Assembly: GCF_026625745.1 (NCBI RefSeq)
Contig: NZ_CP113061.1
Location: 2,567,501-2,631,500, forward strand
Direction of reading: 5' to 3'
From: Asticcacaulis sp. SL142
GTDB taxonomy: Bacteria; Pseudomonadota; Alphaproteobacteria; Caulobacterales; Caulobacteraceae
Length of the DNA: 64,000 nucleotides
Program-made: the position numbers and the translations under genes
Shown here: positions 56,461-64,000 of the stretch, one piece after another
Position numbering within the stretch: position 1 is the stretch's first letter
Layout of the letters: each line of letters begins with the position of its first letter
The notes under the pieces: model-generated
The model's input: the letters and a program-made list of their open reading frames with translations, nothing else
Databases searched by the model: none
What the model was told of the DNA's origin: nothing

Positions 56461-57999
56461 TTAGACGTCGAGGATAAAGCGCTGCGGGTCTTCGAGGCCT
56501 TCCTTGATGCGGACCAGGAAGGTCACGGCTTCCTTACCGTCGACGATGCGGTGGTCGTAGGACAGGGCCAGATACATCATCGGACGGGCGACAATCTGAC
56601 CGTTCACGACCACCGGGCGCTGGACGATGTTGTGCATCCCCAGAATACCGACCTGCGGCATGTTGAGGATCGGCGTTGACATCAGCGAGCCGTAGATCCC
56701 GCCGTTGGTGATGGTGAACGTGCCGCCCTGAAGCTGATCCAGCGACAGGGTGCCTTCACGGGCCTGCTTACCCAGACCGGCAATGCCCTTTTCGATGCCG
56801 GCCAGCGACAGTTGATCGACATCGCGCAGGACCGGCACCACCAGGCCTTTATCGGTGCCGACGGCAACGCCGAGGTCATAGTGGTTCTTATAGATGATGT
56901 CGGTGCCGTCGATTTCGGCGTTAACCGCCGGAATGTCTTTCAGGGCTGCAACCACAGCCTTGGCGAAGAACGACATGAAACCCAGCTTGACGCCGTGACG
57001 CTTTTCAAAGGCATCCTTATAGGTGTTGCGCAGGTTCATAACGGTCGACATGTCGACTTCGTTGAAGGTGGTCAATTGCGCGGCGGTCGATTGCGACTCT
57101 TTCAGGCGACGGGCGATGGTCTGACGCAGGCGCGTCATCTTTACGCGCTCTTCGCGGGCGGCGGCGGGACGCGGGGCTGCCGGGGTCGACGGTGTTGGCG
57201 CCAAAGCGACGGGTGTCGGGGCAGGCGATGACAGGGCCGCCAAAGCGTCGCCCTTGGTGATGCGACCGTCTTTGCCGGTGCCAGCAATGGCGGAGGTGTC
57301 GAGGTTGTTCTCGGTCGTGATGCGTTGCACCGACGGCGACAGATGCTGAGATGCGGCGGGGGCGGCAGCCGCAGCCGCCACGGGTGCCGGCGTTGCAGCC
57401 GGTGCCGGTGCGGCTGGAGCGGAACCAGCCGATGCGCCAGCAGCGATCTTAGCGATGACCTGACCCGGCGTGACGGTGGCACCGTCAGCGGCTACGATTT
57501 CAGCCAGTACACCATCCGCGGGAGAAGCGACTTCGACGGCAACCTTATCAGTTTCGATCTCGACCAGAACTTCGTCTTTTTTGACGGCGTCACCGGCCTT
57601 TTTCAGCCAGGTGCCGATAGCGCCTTCGGCCACCGATTCACCCATGACCGGGGTTTTGACTTCGACCAAATTGCCCGAAGCGGGGGATGATGCGGCGGGT
57701 GCCGGAGCGGCCGGTGCCGGTGTAGCAGCGGGAGCTGCCGCTGGGGCCGGAGCGGCGGCGGCACCGGCGGCACCGATGCGGCCAAGGATGGTGCCGGGGA
57801 CAACGGTATCGCCTTCACCGACCAGAATTTCAGACAGGGTGCCGTCAGCGGGGGCGGCCACTTCGAGGGAGACCTTATCGGTTTCCAGCTCGACCAGGAC
57901 TTCGTCCTTCTTGACAGCGTCGCCGGGTTTTTTGGTCCAGCGGGCGATGGTGGCTTCGGCAACAGATTCGCCCAGAACGGGGGTTAAGATATCAGCCAT
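56461..57999 (-). CDS. sucB: 2-oxoglutarate dehydrogenase E2 with two lipoyl domains
   Basis: Dihydrolipoyl succinyltransferase of the TCA cycle, 512 aa. Two lipoyl domains stand in tandem, about 1-78 and 113-188, each with an ETDKV lysine (Lys42, Lys152), separated by an Ala/Pro linker. Next come the peripheral-subunit-binding domain ([15 protein letters not shown], about 222-260) and the catalytic acyltransferase domain ending [13 protein letters not shown]. Typical SucB has a single lipoyl domain and about 400 residues; the second domain accounts for the added length. It overlaps no neighbour; sucA ends 60 bp upstream. Confidence 0.96.
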   Translation of the reverse strand: MADILTPVLGESVAEATIARWTKKPGDAVKKDEVLVELETDKVSLEVAAPADGTLSEILVGEGDTVVPGTILGRIGAAGAAAAPAPAAAPAATPAPAAPAPAASSPASGNLVEVKTPVMGESVAEGAIGTWLKKAGDAVKKDEVLVEIETDKVAVEVASPADGVLAEIVAADGATVTPGQVIAKIAAGASAGSAPAAPAPAATPAPVAAAAAAPAASQHLSPSVQRITTENNLDTSAIAGTGKDGRITKGDALAALSSPAPTPVALAPTPSTPAAPRPAAAREERVKMTRLRQTIARRLKESQSTAAQLTTFNEVDMSTVMNLRNTYKDAFEKRHGVKLGFMSFFAKAVVAALKDIPAVNAEIDGTDIIYKNHYDLGVAVGTDKGLVVPVLRDVDQLSLAGIEKGIAGLGKQAREGTLSLDQLQGGTFTITNGGIYGSLMSTPILNMPQVGILGMHNIVQRPVVVNGQIVARPMMYLALSYDHRIVDGKEAVTFLVRIKEGLEDPQRFILDV

Positions 58000-58059
58000 G
58001 AGGTTTCAGGCTCCGATTTTGAATTTTGAAAAATGCGTGTGGGGAAAAGGCGCTCGCGC

Positions 58060-61032
58060 TTACGCGAACGCCTCATTGAGAAAGGTTTCAAGCTCTTTGA
58101 GGTGGCGGCTCATGACACCGGCAGCGGTCGAGGCCGAAGCCGGACGACCGACATAACGGGCGCGCTTGGCTTTGACTTTCAGCTTATCCAGCGTCAGTTC
58201 CAGCCACGGCTCAACAAACGTCCAGCCGCCCATATTTTTCGGTTCTTCCTGACACCAAACCAGTTCGGCGTTCTTGAAGCGGCCAAGCTCGGTCAGCAGC
58301 GACTTCATCGGCCACGGATAGAACTGCTCCAGACGCATCAGATAAACGTCCTTGATGCCCTTCTTTTCGCGGTCTTCGAGCAGGTCGTAATAGACCTTAC
58401 CTGAACACAGAACGACGCGGCGGATCTTGTCGTCTGCCACCAGCTTGACGCCGGCGACTTCCGGACGGGTCTGGGCGTCGTCGTGCAGGACGCGGTGGAA
58501 GCTAGACCCCTCAGAGATATCCGCCAGAGTCGATACCGCCTTCTTGTGACGCAGAAGCGATTTCGGCGTCATGATGATCAGGGGTTTGCGGAACGGACGG
58601 TGGATCTGACGGCGCAGGATGTGGAAATAGTTGGCCGGCGTCGTGCAGTTAGCGACCTGCATATTGTCTTCGGCGCAGGCTTGCAGGAAGCGTTCAAGGC
58701 GTGCGGACGAATGTTCCGGGCCCTGACCTTCGTAGCCATGCGGCAGCAACATCACAAGGCCCGACATGCGCAGCCACTTGCGCTCACCCGATGAGATGAA
58801 CTGGTCAATAACGACCTGTGCGCCGTTGACGAAGTCGCCGAACTGGCCTTCCCATAGGGTCAGCGTATTCGGATCGGCGAGGCTGTAGCCGTATTCAAAC
58901 CCAAGCACCGCTTCTTCGGACAGGGCCGAGTCGATCACTTCGTACTGAGCCTGACCTTCGCGCAGATTATTAAGCGGGAAGTAGCGTTCTTCCGTGGTCT
59001 GATCAACGAAGGCCGAGTGACGTTGAGAGAAGGTGCCGCGTACCGAATCCTGACCGGACAGGCGCACGGGGAAGCCTTCGTCGAGCAGTGAGCCATAGGC
59101 CAGATGCTCCGCCAAAGCCCAGTCGATATTCTCACCGGAATCCACCGCCGCGCGACGGGCCTCAATAACGCGTTTCAGCGTCTTGTGCATATCGACATGG
59201 TTGGGGATTTCGGTGATCTTGCGGCCGATTTCAAGAAGTTTGGCGCGGGGCACAGAGGTGGTACCGCGACGCTCATCTTCTTCAGGCAGGCCAAGGCCCG
59301 ACCATTTGCCGTCGAGCCAATCGGCCTTAGAGGCCTTATAGACCTTACCGGCTTCAAATTCGGAATCGAGGAAGGTGTCGAAGTCTTTGATAAAGCCATC
59401 AACCTCGGCCTGAGAGACCGTACCCTCAGCGATCAGGCGCTGCGAATACAGCTCACGGGTTGAGGGGTGATCCTTGATCCGGGCGTACATCAACGGCTGG
59501 GTGAAGGTCGGATCATCGCCTTCGTTATGGCCAAAGCGGCGATAGCAGAACATATCGACCACGACGTCCTTGGCGAAGGTCTGGCGGAACTCGGTCGCCA
59601 GCTTGGCCGCGAACACAACGGCCTCGGGATCGTCGCCATTGACGTGCAGGATCGGGGCCGCCACCATCAGCGCCACGTCCGACGGATACGGGCTTGAGCG
59701 CGAATTGTGCGGCGAGGTGGTGAAGCCGATCTGGTTATTGATGATGAAATGTATCGTCCCGCCGGTGCGATAGCCCTTAAGGCCCATCAGGGCGAAACAT
59801 TCCATGCCGACACCCTGACCGGCAAAGGCGGCATCGCCGTGGATCAGCAGCGGCAGGGTGCCTGAACGATCAAGCGTGCCGTCGTTCTTTTCCTTGATCT
59901 GGTAATACTGCTTGGCGCGCGCCTTACCCAGAACGACCGGGTTGACGATTTCAAGGTGCGACGGGTTGGCGGTCAGCGACAGGTGGACGTTGTTACCGTC
60001 AAAGGCGCGGTCGGAAGACGCGCCCATGTGGTACTTCACGTCGCCGGAGCCTTCGATGTCCGACGGCAGGGACGAGCCGCCCTGAAACTCATGGAAGACG
60101 GCCTTATAGGGCTTGCCCATAACACCAGCCAGCACGTTCAGGCGGCCACGGTGGGCCATGCCGAGGATGATGTCCTTCATGCCGAGCGCGCCGCCGCGCT
60201 TAATGATCTGCTCCAGCGCCGGGATCATGGCTTCGCCGCCATCAAGACCGAAGCGCTTGGTGCCGGGGAAGCGGCGGTGAATGAAGCGCTCAAAGCCTTC
60301 GGTTTCGATCAGCTTCTTCAGGATGGCGATCTTGCCTTCCTTGGTGAAGGTGATTTCCTTGTCGCGGCCTTCGATGCGCTCTTGAATCCAGGCTTTTTCA
60401 GCCGGATCAGCGATGTGCATGTACTGCACGCCGACGTTCGAGCAATAGGTGCGCTTAAGGATGGTGATGATTTCGGTTAAGGTCGCGGTCTCTAAGCCCA
60501 GAACGCCATCGATGAAGATCGGACGGTTCAGGTCAGCATCGGTAAAGCCCCAGTGCGAGGGCTCAAGCTCAGGGTTGGTGCCCTTGGGCGAAATACCGAG
60601 CGGATCAAGGTTCGATTGCAGGTGACCGCGAATACGGTAGGCGCGGATCAGCATCAGGGCCCGCACGGAATCGCGCGATGCGGCGCGCAGGGCTTCCGGT
60701 GACGGAGCGGCAGACCCGGTCACTGCTGCAGCGGCTTTTTCCGGCATCTTGGCAGCCTTGGCTTCGACGGCGGGCCAAAACCCGTCCATGGCCGAGGTCA
60801 GCTCATCGCGGACGGCGGGAATGTCGCGCGCCCAGGACCCGGCATCAGCGTTGTTCGCGACGACCGATGGGCTGTCCATCAACTGATCGAAGAAGGCCCG
60901 CCATGCGGGGGAGACGGAACTGGGGTCTTTGGCCCATTTTTCCTGAATTTGTTCGATAAAAACGGCATTGCCGCCATACAGAAACGAGGTTTCTGCGAAC
61001 ACCTGATTTAGTCGGCCGGAATCATCCGCCAT
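58060..61032 (-). CDS. sucA: 2-oxoglutarate dehydrogenase E1
   Basis: The ThDP-dependent decarboxylase of the TCA cycle, 990 aa. The start is ATG at 61032 (MADDSGRLNQ), 5 nt after AGG. It shows SFLYGGNAVFIEQIQEKW at the N-terminus, the E1o marks HRGRLNVLAGVMGKPY, MGASSDRAF, the ThDP-binding HGDAAFAGQGVG and MFCYRRFGHNEGDDP, and the C-terminal LRRQIHRPFRKPLI region. It follows sucD in the minus-strand operon with 310 bp between the genes, where a hairpin pair is found. Confidence 0.97.
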   Translation of the reverse strand: MADDSGRLNQVFAETSFLYGGNAVFIEQIQEKWAKDPSSVSPAWRAFFDQLMDSPSVVANNADAGSWARDIPAVRDELTSAMDGFWPAVEAKAAKMPEKAAAAVTGSAAPSPEALRAASRDSVRALMLIRAYRIRGHLQSNLDPLGISPKGTNPELEPSHWGFTDADLNRPIFIDGVLGLETATLTEIITILKRTYCSNVGVQYMHIADPAEKAWIQERIEGRDKEITFTKEGKIAILKKLIETEGFERFIHRRFPGTKRFGLDGGEAMIPALEQIIKRGGALGMKDIILGMAHRGRLNVLAGVMGKPYKAVFHEFQGGSSLPSDIEGSGDVKYHMGASSDRAFDGNNVHLSLTANPSHLEIVNPVVLGKARAKQYYQIKEKNDGTLDRSGTLPLLIHGDAAFAGQGVGMECFALMGLKGYRTGGTIHFIINNQIGFTTSPHNSRSSPYPSDVALMVAAPILHVNGDDPEAVVFAAKLATEFRQTFAKDVVVDMFCYRRFGHNEGDDPTFTQPLMYARIKDHPSTRELYSQRLIAEGTVSQAEVDGFIKDFDTFLDSEFEAGKVYKASKADWLDGKWSGLGLPEEDERRGTTSVPRAKLLEIGRKITEIPNHVDMHKTLKRVIEARRAAVDSGENIDWALAEHLAYGSLLDEGFPVRLSGQDSVRGTFSQRHSAFVDQTTEERYFPLNNLREGQAQYEVIDSALSEEAVLGFEYGYSLADPNTLTLWEGQFGDFVNGAQVVIDQFISSGERKWLRMSGLVMLLPHGYEGQGPEHSSARLERFLQACAEDNMQVANCTTPANYFHILRRQIHRPFRKPLIIMTPKSLLRHKKAVSTLADISEGSSFHRVLHDDAQTRPEVAGVKLVADDKIRRVVLCSGKVYYDLLEDREKKGIKDVYLMRLEQFYPWPMKSLLTELGRFKNAELVWCQEEPKNMGGWTFVEPWLELTLDKLKVKAKRARYVGRPASASTAAGVMSRHLKELETFLNEAFA

Positions 61033-61046
61033 GAGGTTACCTGCTG

Positions 61047-61113
61047 AAGCGGCCAATTACGACACCGCTTCCCTTTCATGTTTCGGTTTAGGCGGCCAAT
61101 GACGACACCGCCT
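61047..61113 (-). promoter_or_regulatory. Two tandem covarying hairpins upstream of sucA
   Basis: A 20-bp unit occurs twice (61049-61068 and 61092-61111, 19 of 20 identical, 43 bp apart). Each forms a 6-bp stem around a 12-nt loop: AAGCGG/CCGCTT (61047-61070) and AGGCGG/CCGCCT (61090-61113). The stem difference is compensatory. The nearer one ends 15 bp upstream of the sucA ATG, so it could be a leader RNA element or a paired operator. Nothing else is recognised in 61114-61290. Confidence 0.6.
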
Positions 61114-61290
61114 GCCTTGAGCACTAGGCAAAGATAAGATGCGCTGAGACCATTCGCAGCACCCGTTACGCATACTCTTTTTTTTGACCGTTGAGAACCG
61201 GCAAAAACGGGTGAATCAATTGTCAGACAAGAATTTTTCATTTCCGTTTATGACCGGACATTCGTGTCTGAAAATGGCTTTCGCCCACAA

Positions 61291-61320
61291 AAAAGGCGGC
61301 ACCTTACGGAACCGCCTTTT
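61291..61320 (-). terminator. sucD terminator
   Basis: Stem AAAAGGCGG (61291-61299) with CCGCCTTTT (61312-61320), followed on the minus strand by TTTTTTG. It ends sucCD transcripts before sucA. Confidence 0.9.
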
Positions 61321-61342
61321 CTGAATAATTTAAGGATATTGA

Positions 61343-62230
61343 TTAACCCTTAAGGACTGACAGAAGCGTCTCGCCCAAGGCTGCCGGAGATGGCGACACC
61401 TTGATGCCCGCGGCTTCCATGGCGGCGATCTTGTCTTCCGCGCCGCCCTTGCCGCCGGAGATGATCGCACCGGCATGGCCCATGCGACGGCCCGGAGGCG
61501 CCGTGCGACCGGCGATGAAGCCAGCCATTGGCTTTTTACGGCCGCGCTTGGCTTCGTCGATCAGGAACTGAGCGGCGTCTTCTTCGGCCGAACCGCCGAT
61601 TTCACCGATCATGATGATCGACTTGGTTTCATCATCAGCCAGGAACATCTCCAGCACGTCGATGAACTCGGTGCCCTTGACCGGATCGCCGCCGATGCCA
61701 ACAGCCGTCGTTTGGCCGAGACCGGCATTGGTGGTCTGGAACACAGCTTCGTAGGTCAGGGTGCCGGAGCGCGAAACCACGCCGACCGAGCCCTTGGAGA
61801 AGATGTTACCCGGCATGATGCCGATCTTGCACTCGTTCGGGGTCAGGACGCCGGGGCAGTTCGGCCCGATCAGGCGCGACTTGGAACCCGAAAGGGCGCG
61901 CTTGACCTTGACCATGTCCAGCACCGGAATACCTTCGGTGATGCAGACGATCAGCGGGATTTCCGCTTCGATGGCCTCAAGGATGGCGTCAGCCGCGAAG
62001 GGCGGCGGCACGTAGATGGCCGAGGCCGTGGCACCGGTACGCTCTTTGGCTTCGGCGACCGAGTCATAAACCGGCAGACCGATATGGGTCGTGCCGCCCT
62101 TACCCGGCGTTACGCCACCAACAACCTTGGTGCCGTAATAGGCAATGGCCTGCTCGGAGTGGAAGGTCCCTTGCGCGCCGGTAAACCCTTGCGTGATGAT
62201 CTTGGTGTCTTTGTTGATCAGGATTGACAT
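61343..62230 (-). CDS. sucD: Succinyl-CoA synthetase alpha subunit
   Basis: With SucC, it converts succinyl-CoA to succinate with formation of ATP or GTP. The 295-aa protein has the CoA-binding Rossmann start [17 protein letters not shown] and [14 protein letters not shown], the domain link [18 protein letters not shown], and the phosphohistidine region [15 protein letters not shown] with His252. It lies 9 bp after sucC and ends 23 bp before a strong terminator. Confidence 0.97.
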   Translation of the reverse strand: MSILINKDTKIITQGFTGAQGTFHSEQAIAYYGTKVVGGVTPGKGGTTHIGLPVYDSVAEAKERTGATASAIYVPPPFAADAILEAIEAEIPLIVCITEGIPVLDMVKVKRALSGSKSRLIGPNCPGVLTPNECKIGIMPGNIFSKGSVGVVSRSGTLTYEAVFQTTNAGLGQTTAVGIGGDPVKGTEFIDVLEMFLADDETKSIIMIGEIGGSAEEDAAQFLIDEAKRGRKKPMAGFIAGRTAPPGRRMGHAGAIISGGKGGAEDKIAAMEAAGIKVSPSPAALGETLLSVLKG

Positions 62231-62239
62231 GTCTGAACC

Positions 62240-63442
62240 TTAGCCCTTCACAGCTTTGACAATTTTCGCGGCCGCATCGGCCAGATCGTCGGCAGCGATG
62301 ACATTCAGGCCCGACTCATTGATGATTTTCTTGCCCAGTTCGACATTGGTGCCCTCTAAGCGGACAACCAGCGGAACCTTAAGGCCGACTTCCTTCACGG
62401 CGGTGATCACACCAGTCGCGATGATGTCGCACTTCATGATGCCACCAAAGATGTTGACCAGAATGCCTTTGACCTTGGGGTCGGAGGTGATGATCTTGAA
62501 CGCCGCCGTGACCTTTTCAGTCGTGGCACCGCCGCCGACGTCGAGGAAGTTGGCAGGCTCAGAACCGTAAAGCTTGATGATGTCGAGCGTGGCCATGGCC
62601 AGACCCGCACCGTTGACCATGCAGCCGATTTCACCGTCAAGGGCGATATAGCTGAGGTCGAACTTTGAAGCTTCGATTTCCTTGGGGTCTTCTTCGGTCA
62701 GGTCACGCAGGGCCTGAACGTCCGGATGACGGAACAGGGAGTTCGAATCGAACGATACCTTGGCATCCAGAACCAGAAGCTGGTCGTCGCCGGTGATGAT
62801 CAGCGGGTTGATTTCCAGCATGTCCATGTCCTTGGCGTTGAACGCCGCGTACAGTTGCTGGAGCAGCTTATAGGCTTGCTTGGACAGGTCGCCCTTGAGG
62901 CCAAGCGCCGCCGACAGGGTGCGTCCGTGGGTCGGGAAGACGCCGGTCGCTGGATCGATGGTGAAGGAGTGGATCTTCTCAGGCGTCGAATGGGCGACTT
63001 CTTCGATGTCCATGCCGCCTTCGGTCGAAGCGACGATCGAAACGCGCGAGGTGACGCGATCAACCAGCAGAGACAGATAAAGCTCTTTTTTAATGTCAGC
63101 GCCTTCTTCGATGTAAAGGCGGTTGACTTGCTTGCCCGCAGGGCCGGTCTGGTGGGTCACGAGGACGCGGCCCAGCATTTCATCGGCATTGGCTTCGACT
63201 TCGGCCGGAGACTTGACGACGCGCACGCCGCCCTTGGCATCGGCGCCTAAGCCTTCAAACTTGCCCTTGCCGCGACCACCCGCGTGGATCTGCGACTTGA
63301 CCACCCACACCTTGGTGGAGTCGTCTTTCAGGTTCTTGGCGGCCTCAAGGGCCTCCTTGGGGGAAAACGCGGGATAGCCGCGCGGAACGGCAACGCCGAA
63401 CTCTTTCAGTACGGCCTTGGCTTGATGTTCGTGAATGTTCAT
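62240..63442 (-). CDS. sucC: Succinyl-CoA synthetase beta subunit
   Basis: The ATP-grasp subunit of succinyl-CoA synthetase, 400 aa from the ATG at 63442 ([16 protein letters not shown]). It shows [14 protein letters not shown] near 45, [40 protein letters not shown] and [14 protein letters not shown], the standard blocks. An in-frame ATG 102 bp upstream lacks homology. Upstream DNA (63443-63739) is AT-rich and contains two LacI-type operator-like sites. Confidence 0.97.
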   Translation of the reverse strand: MNIHEHQAKAVLKEFGVAVPRGYPAFSPKEALEAAKNLKDDSTKVWVVKSQIHAGGRGKGKFEGLGADAKGGVRVVKSPAEVEANADEMLGRVLVTHQTGPAGKQVNRLYIEEGADIKKELYLSLLVDRVTSRVSIVASTEGGMDIEEVAHSTPEKIHSFTIDPATGVFPTHGRTLSAALGLKGDLSKQAYKLLQQLYAAFNAKDMDMLEINPLIITGDDQLLVLDAKVSFDSNSLFRHPDVQALRDLTEEDPKEIEASKFDLSYIALDGEIGCMVNGAGLAMATLDIIKLYGSEPANFLDVGGGATTEKVTAAFKIITSDPKVKGILVNIFGGIMKCDIIATGVITAVKEVGLKVPLVVRLEGTNVELGKKIINESGLNVIAADDLADAAAKIVKAVKG

Positions 63443-63668
63443 GGAACCCGTCTGTGCTTTGCGAAAGCTTGGAAATATCTTTGGGGCGTAAGCCCCTGGC
63501 GAACGGTACTTGAGGGCGAACCTCATTGTCCGTCCCGCGACCAAGCTGCCTTATAAAGTCCCAAACACTTGTGTGCAACCGCTCAAAGGCGCTAAATTGC
63601 ATCTATTTTGCAATCTCAAAACACAAAATACGCCCATTAAATCGTATAAATTCATGCTATAAAAATAA

Positions 63669-63729
63669 TGTTAGCGCTGTCATATCTCAGGAAACGGTAT
63701 GTATAAGGTATATTATTTTAGCGCTAACA
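63669..63729. promoter_or_regulatory. Pair of LacI-type operator-like sites
   Basis: TGTTAGCGCTGTCA (63669-63682) and TTTTAGCGCTAACA (63716-63729) are each near-palindromes centred on AGCGCT, of the kind bound by LacI/GalR regulators. They are 47 bp apart centre to centre and form an 11-bp perfect inverted repeat (ATGTTAGCGCT/AGCGCTAACAT). They lie between the 3' end of the DUF2306 gene and sucC, about 230-290 bp upstream of the sucC start. Confidence 0.55.
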
Positions 63730-63739
63730 TCGCTGATAT

Positions 63740-64000
63740 TTACCCAAAAAAGACCCGCCACATCAGCCGTCCTGGCAGGAAGGTAAAGGCACCCGCTATG
63801 ATCAGCCCGCCCATGAACAACCCTATGGCGGTCGAACGATGGCGCTTGATGTCGTGCTTACGCGCCCAGTAAATGACCATGGGGGCAACCACCACCGTCC
63901 AGCCAGACAAGGCGTGGATCAGGCTGAAATGACCCGGATTAATCGATTTGATGAAAAAGCTCGATATGGCCGTGACCAGCATAAGTCCGACCCAGACCCA
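63740..64000 (-). CDS. DUF2306 membrane protein, C-terminal fragment
   Basis: At least 86 residues are visible, open at the window edge. The pattern VGLMLVTAISSFFIKSIN, GHFSLIHALSGWTVV, RKHDIKRHRSTAIGLF and the end FLPGRLMWRVFFG match DUF2306, a family of small four-helix membrane proteins with conserved His and Arg residues of unknown role. It is on the same strand as sucC but separated by about 300 bp containing operator-like sites. Confidence 0.85.
   Translation of the reverse strand, partial: WVWVGLMLVTAISSFFIKSINPGHFSLIHALSGWTVVVAPMVIYWARKHDIKRHRSTAIGLFMGGLIIAGAFTFLPGRLMWRVFFG

Noticed and set aside
61475-62227. A 250-codon plus-strand frame opposite sucD
   Set aside because: Codon-mirror artefact of the GC-rich sucD gene; the composition is typical of antisense shadows (Arg, Gly, His rich).

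Overview
The window is a stretch of alphaproteobacterial chromosome, most likely from a member of the Caulobacteraceae close to Asticcacaulis. This rests on the arrangement and style of the genes (trpFBA-accD-folC, tsaE-amgK-murU-addBA-trxA, mutM-rpsT-dnaA-dnaN-recF-gyrB, sucCDAB-lpd), on TTAA-N7-TTAA CtrA-type boxes and GANTC (CcrM-type) sites in intergenic regions, and on AccD lacking the zinc-ribbon cysteines. The species assignment is inference. Base composition is roughly 58-60% GC by eye, with clear AT-rich islands.

Layout. 1-7130: the 3' end of infB with a bidirectional terminator, a DUF1508 protein, a small AT-rich protein with a CtrA-type box, purU, an unknown protein with its own CtrA-type box, a DUF418 membrane protein and a three-domain adenylation/carrier/acyltransferase-3 fusion. 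7370-11690: rbfA-truB-rpsO-pnp, usually contiguous with infB but here 7 kb away. 11685-16035: a RhuM-family protein, a pentapeptide-repeat protein and a TonB receptor. 16150-20050: trmD-rplS, a PQQ sugar dehydrogenase lipoprotein, two small membrane proteins and a membrane-anchored CxxC protein. 20054-31772: mmsA, then a tightly overlapping run of acyltransferase, tsaE, amgK, murU, addB, addA and trxA. 31783-37594 (minus strand): trpF-trpB-trpA-accD-[AT-rich HEPN-like gene]-folC. 37727-43873: a glucokinase-fold protein with eroded active-site motifs, an MHS-type transporter, a small membrane protein, a beta-carbonic anhydrase, an aldo/keto reductase-like protein and mutM. 44064-51627: rpsT, dnaA, dnaN, recF, gyrB (replication cluster). 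51661-52878: a two-gene AT-rich DUF5343/Swt1-type HEPN module. 53046-63442 (minus): sucC-sucD-sucA-sucB, a patatin-like lipoprotein, a membrane protein and lpd, encoding 2-oxoglutarate dehydrogenase and succinyl-CoA synthetase. The window ends in a DUF2306 membrane protein.

The most striking pattern is a backbone of conserved housekeeping operons interrupted by short AT-rich accessory genes: the 834 gene, rhuM, the 33306 HEPN-like gene, the DUF5343/HEPN pair, and a 64-aa membrane protein. Each sits next to a copy of a short GC-rich palindrome family (arms such as GCAGGGTC/GACCCTGC or GTGGGGTC/GACCCCAC). That palindrome commonly starts on the last base of a TAG stop codon. The best candidate for an undescribed system is the translationally coupled DUF5343-HEPN(Swt1) pair between gyrB and lpd. 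No rRNA, tRNA, CRISPR array, transposase or prophage was found.
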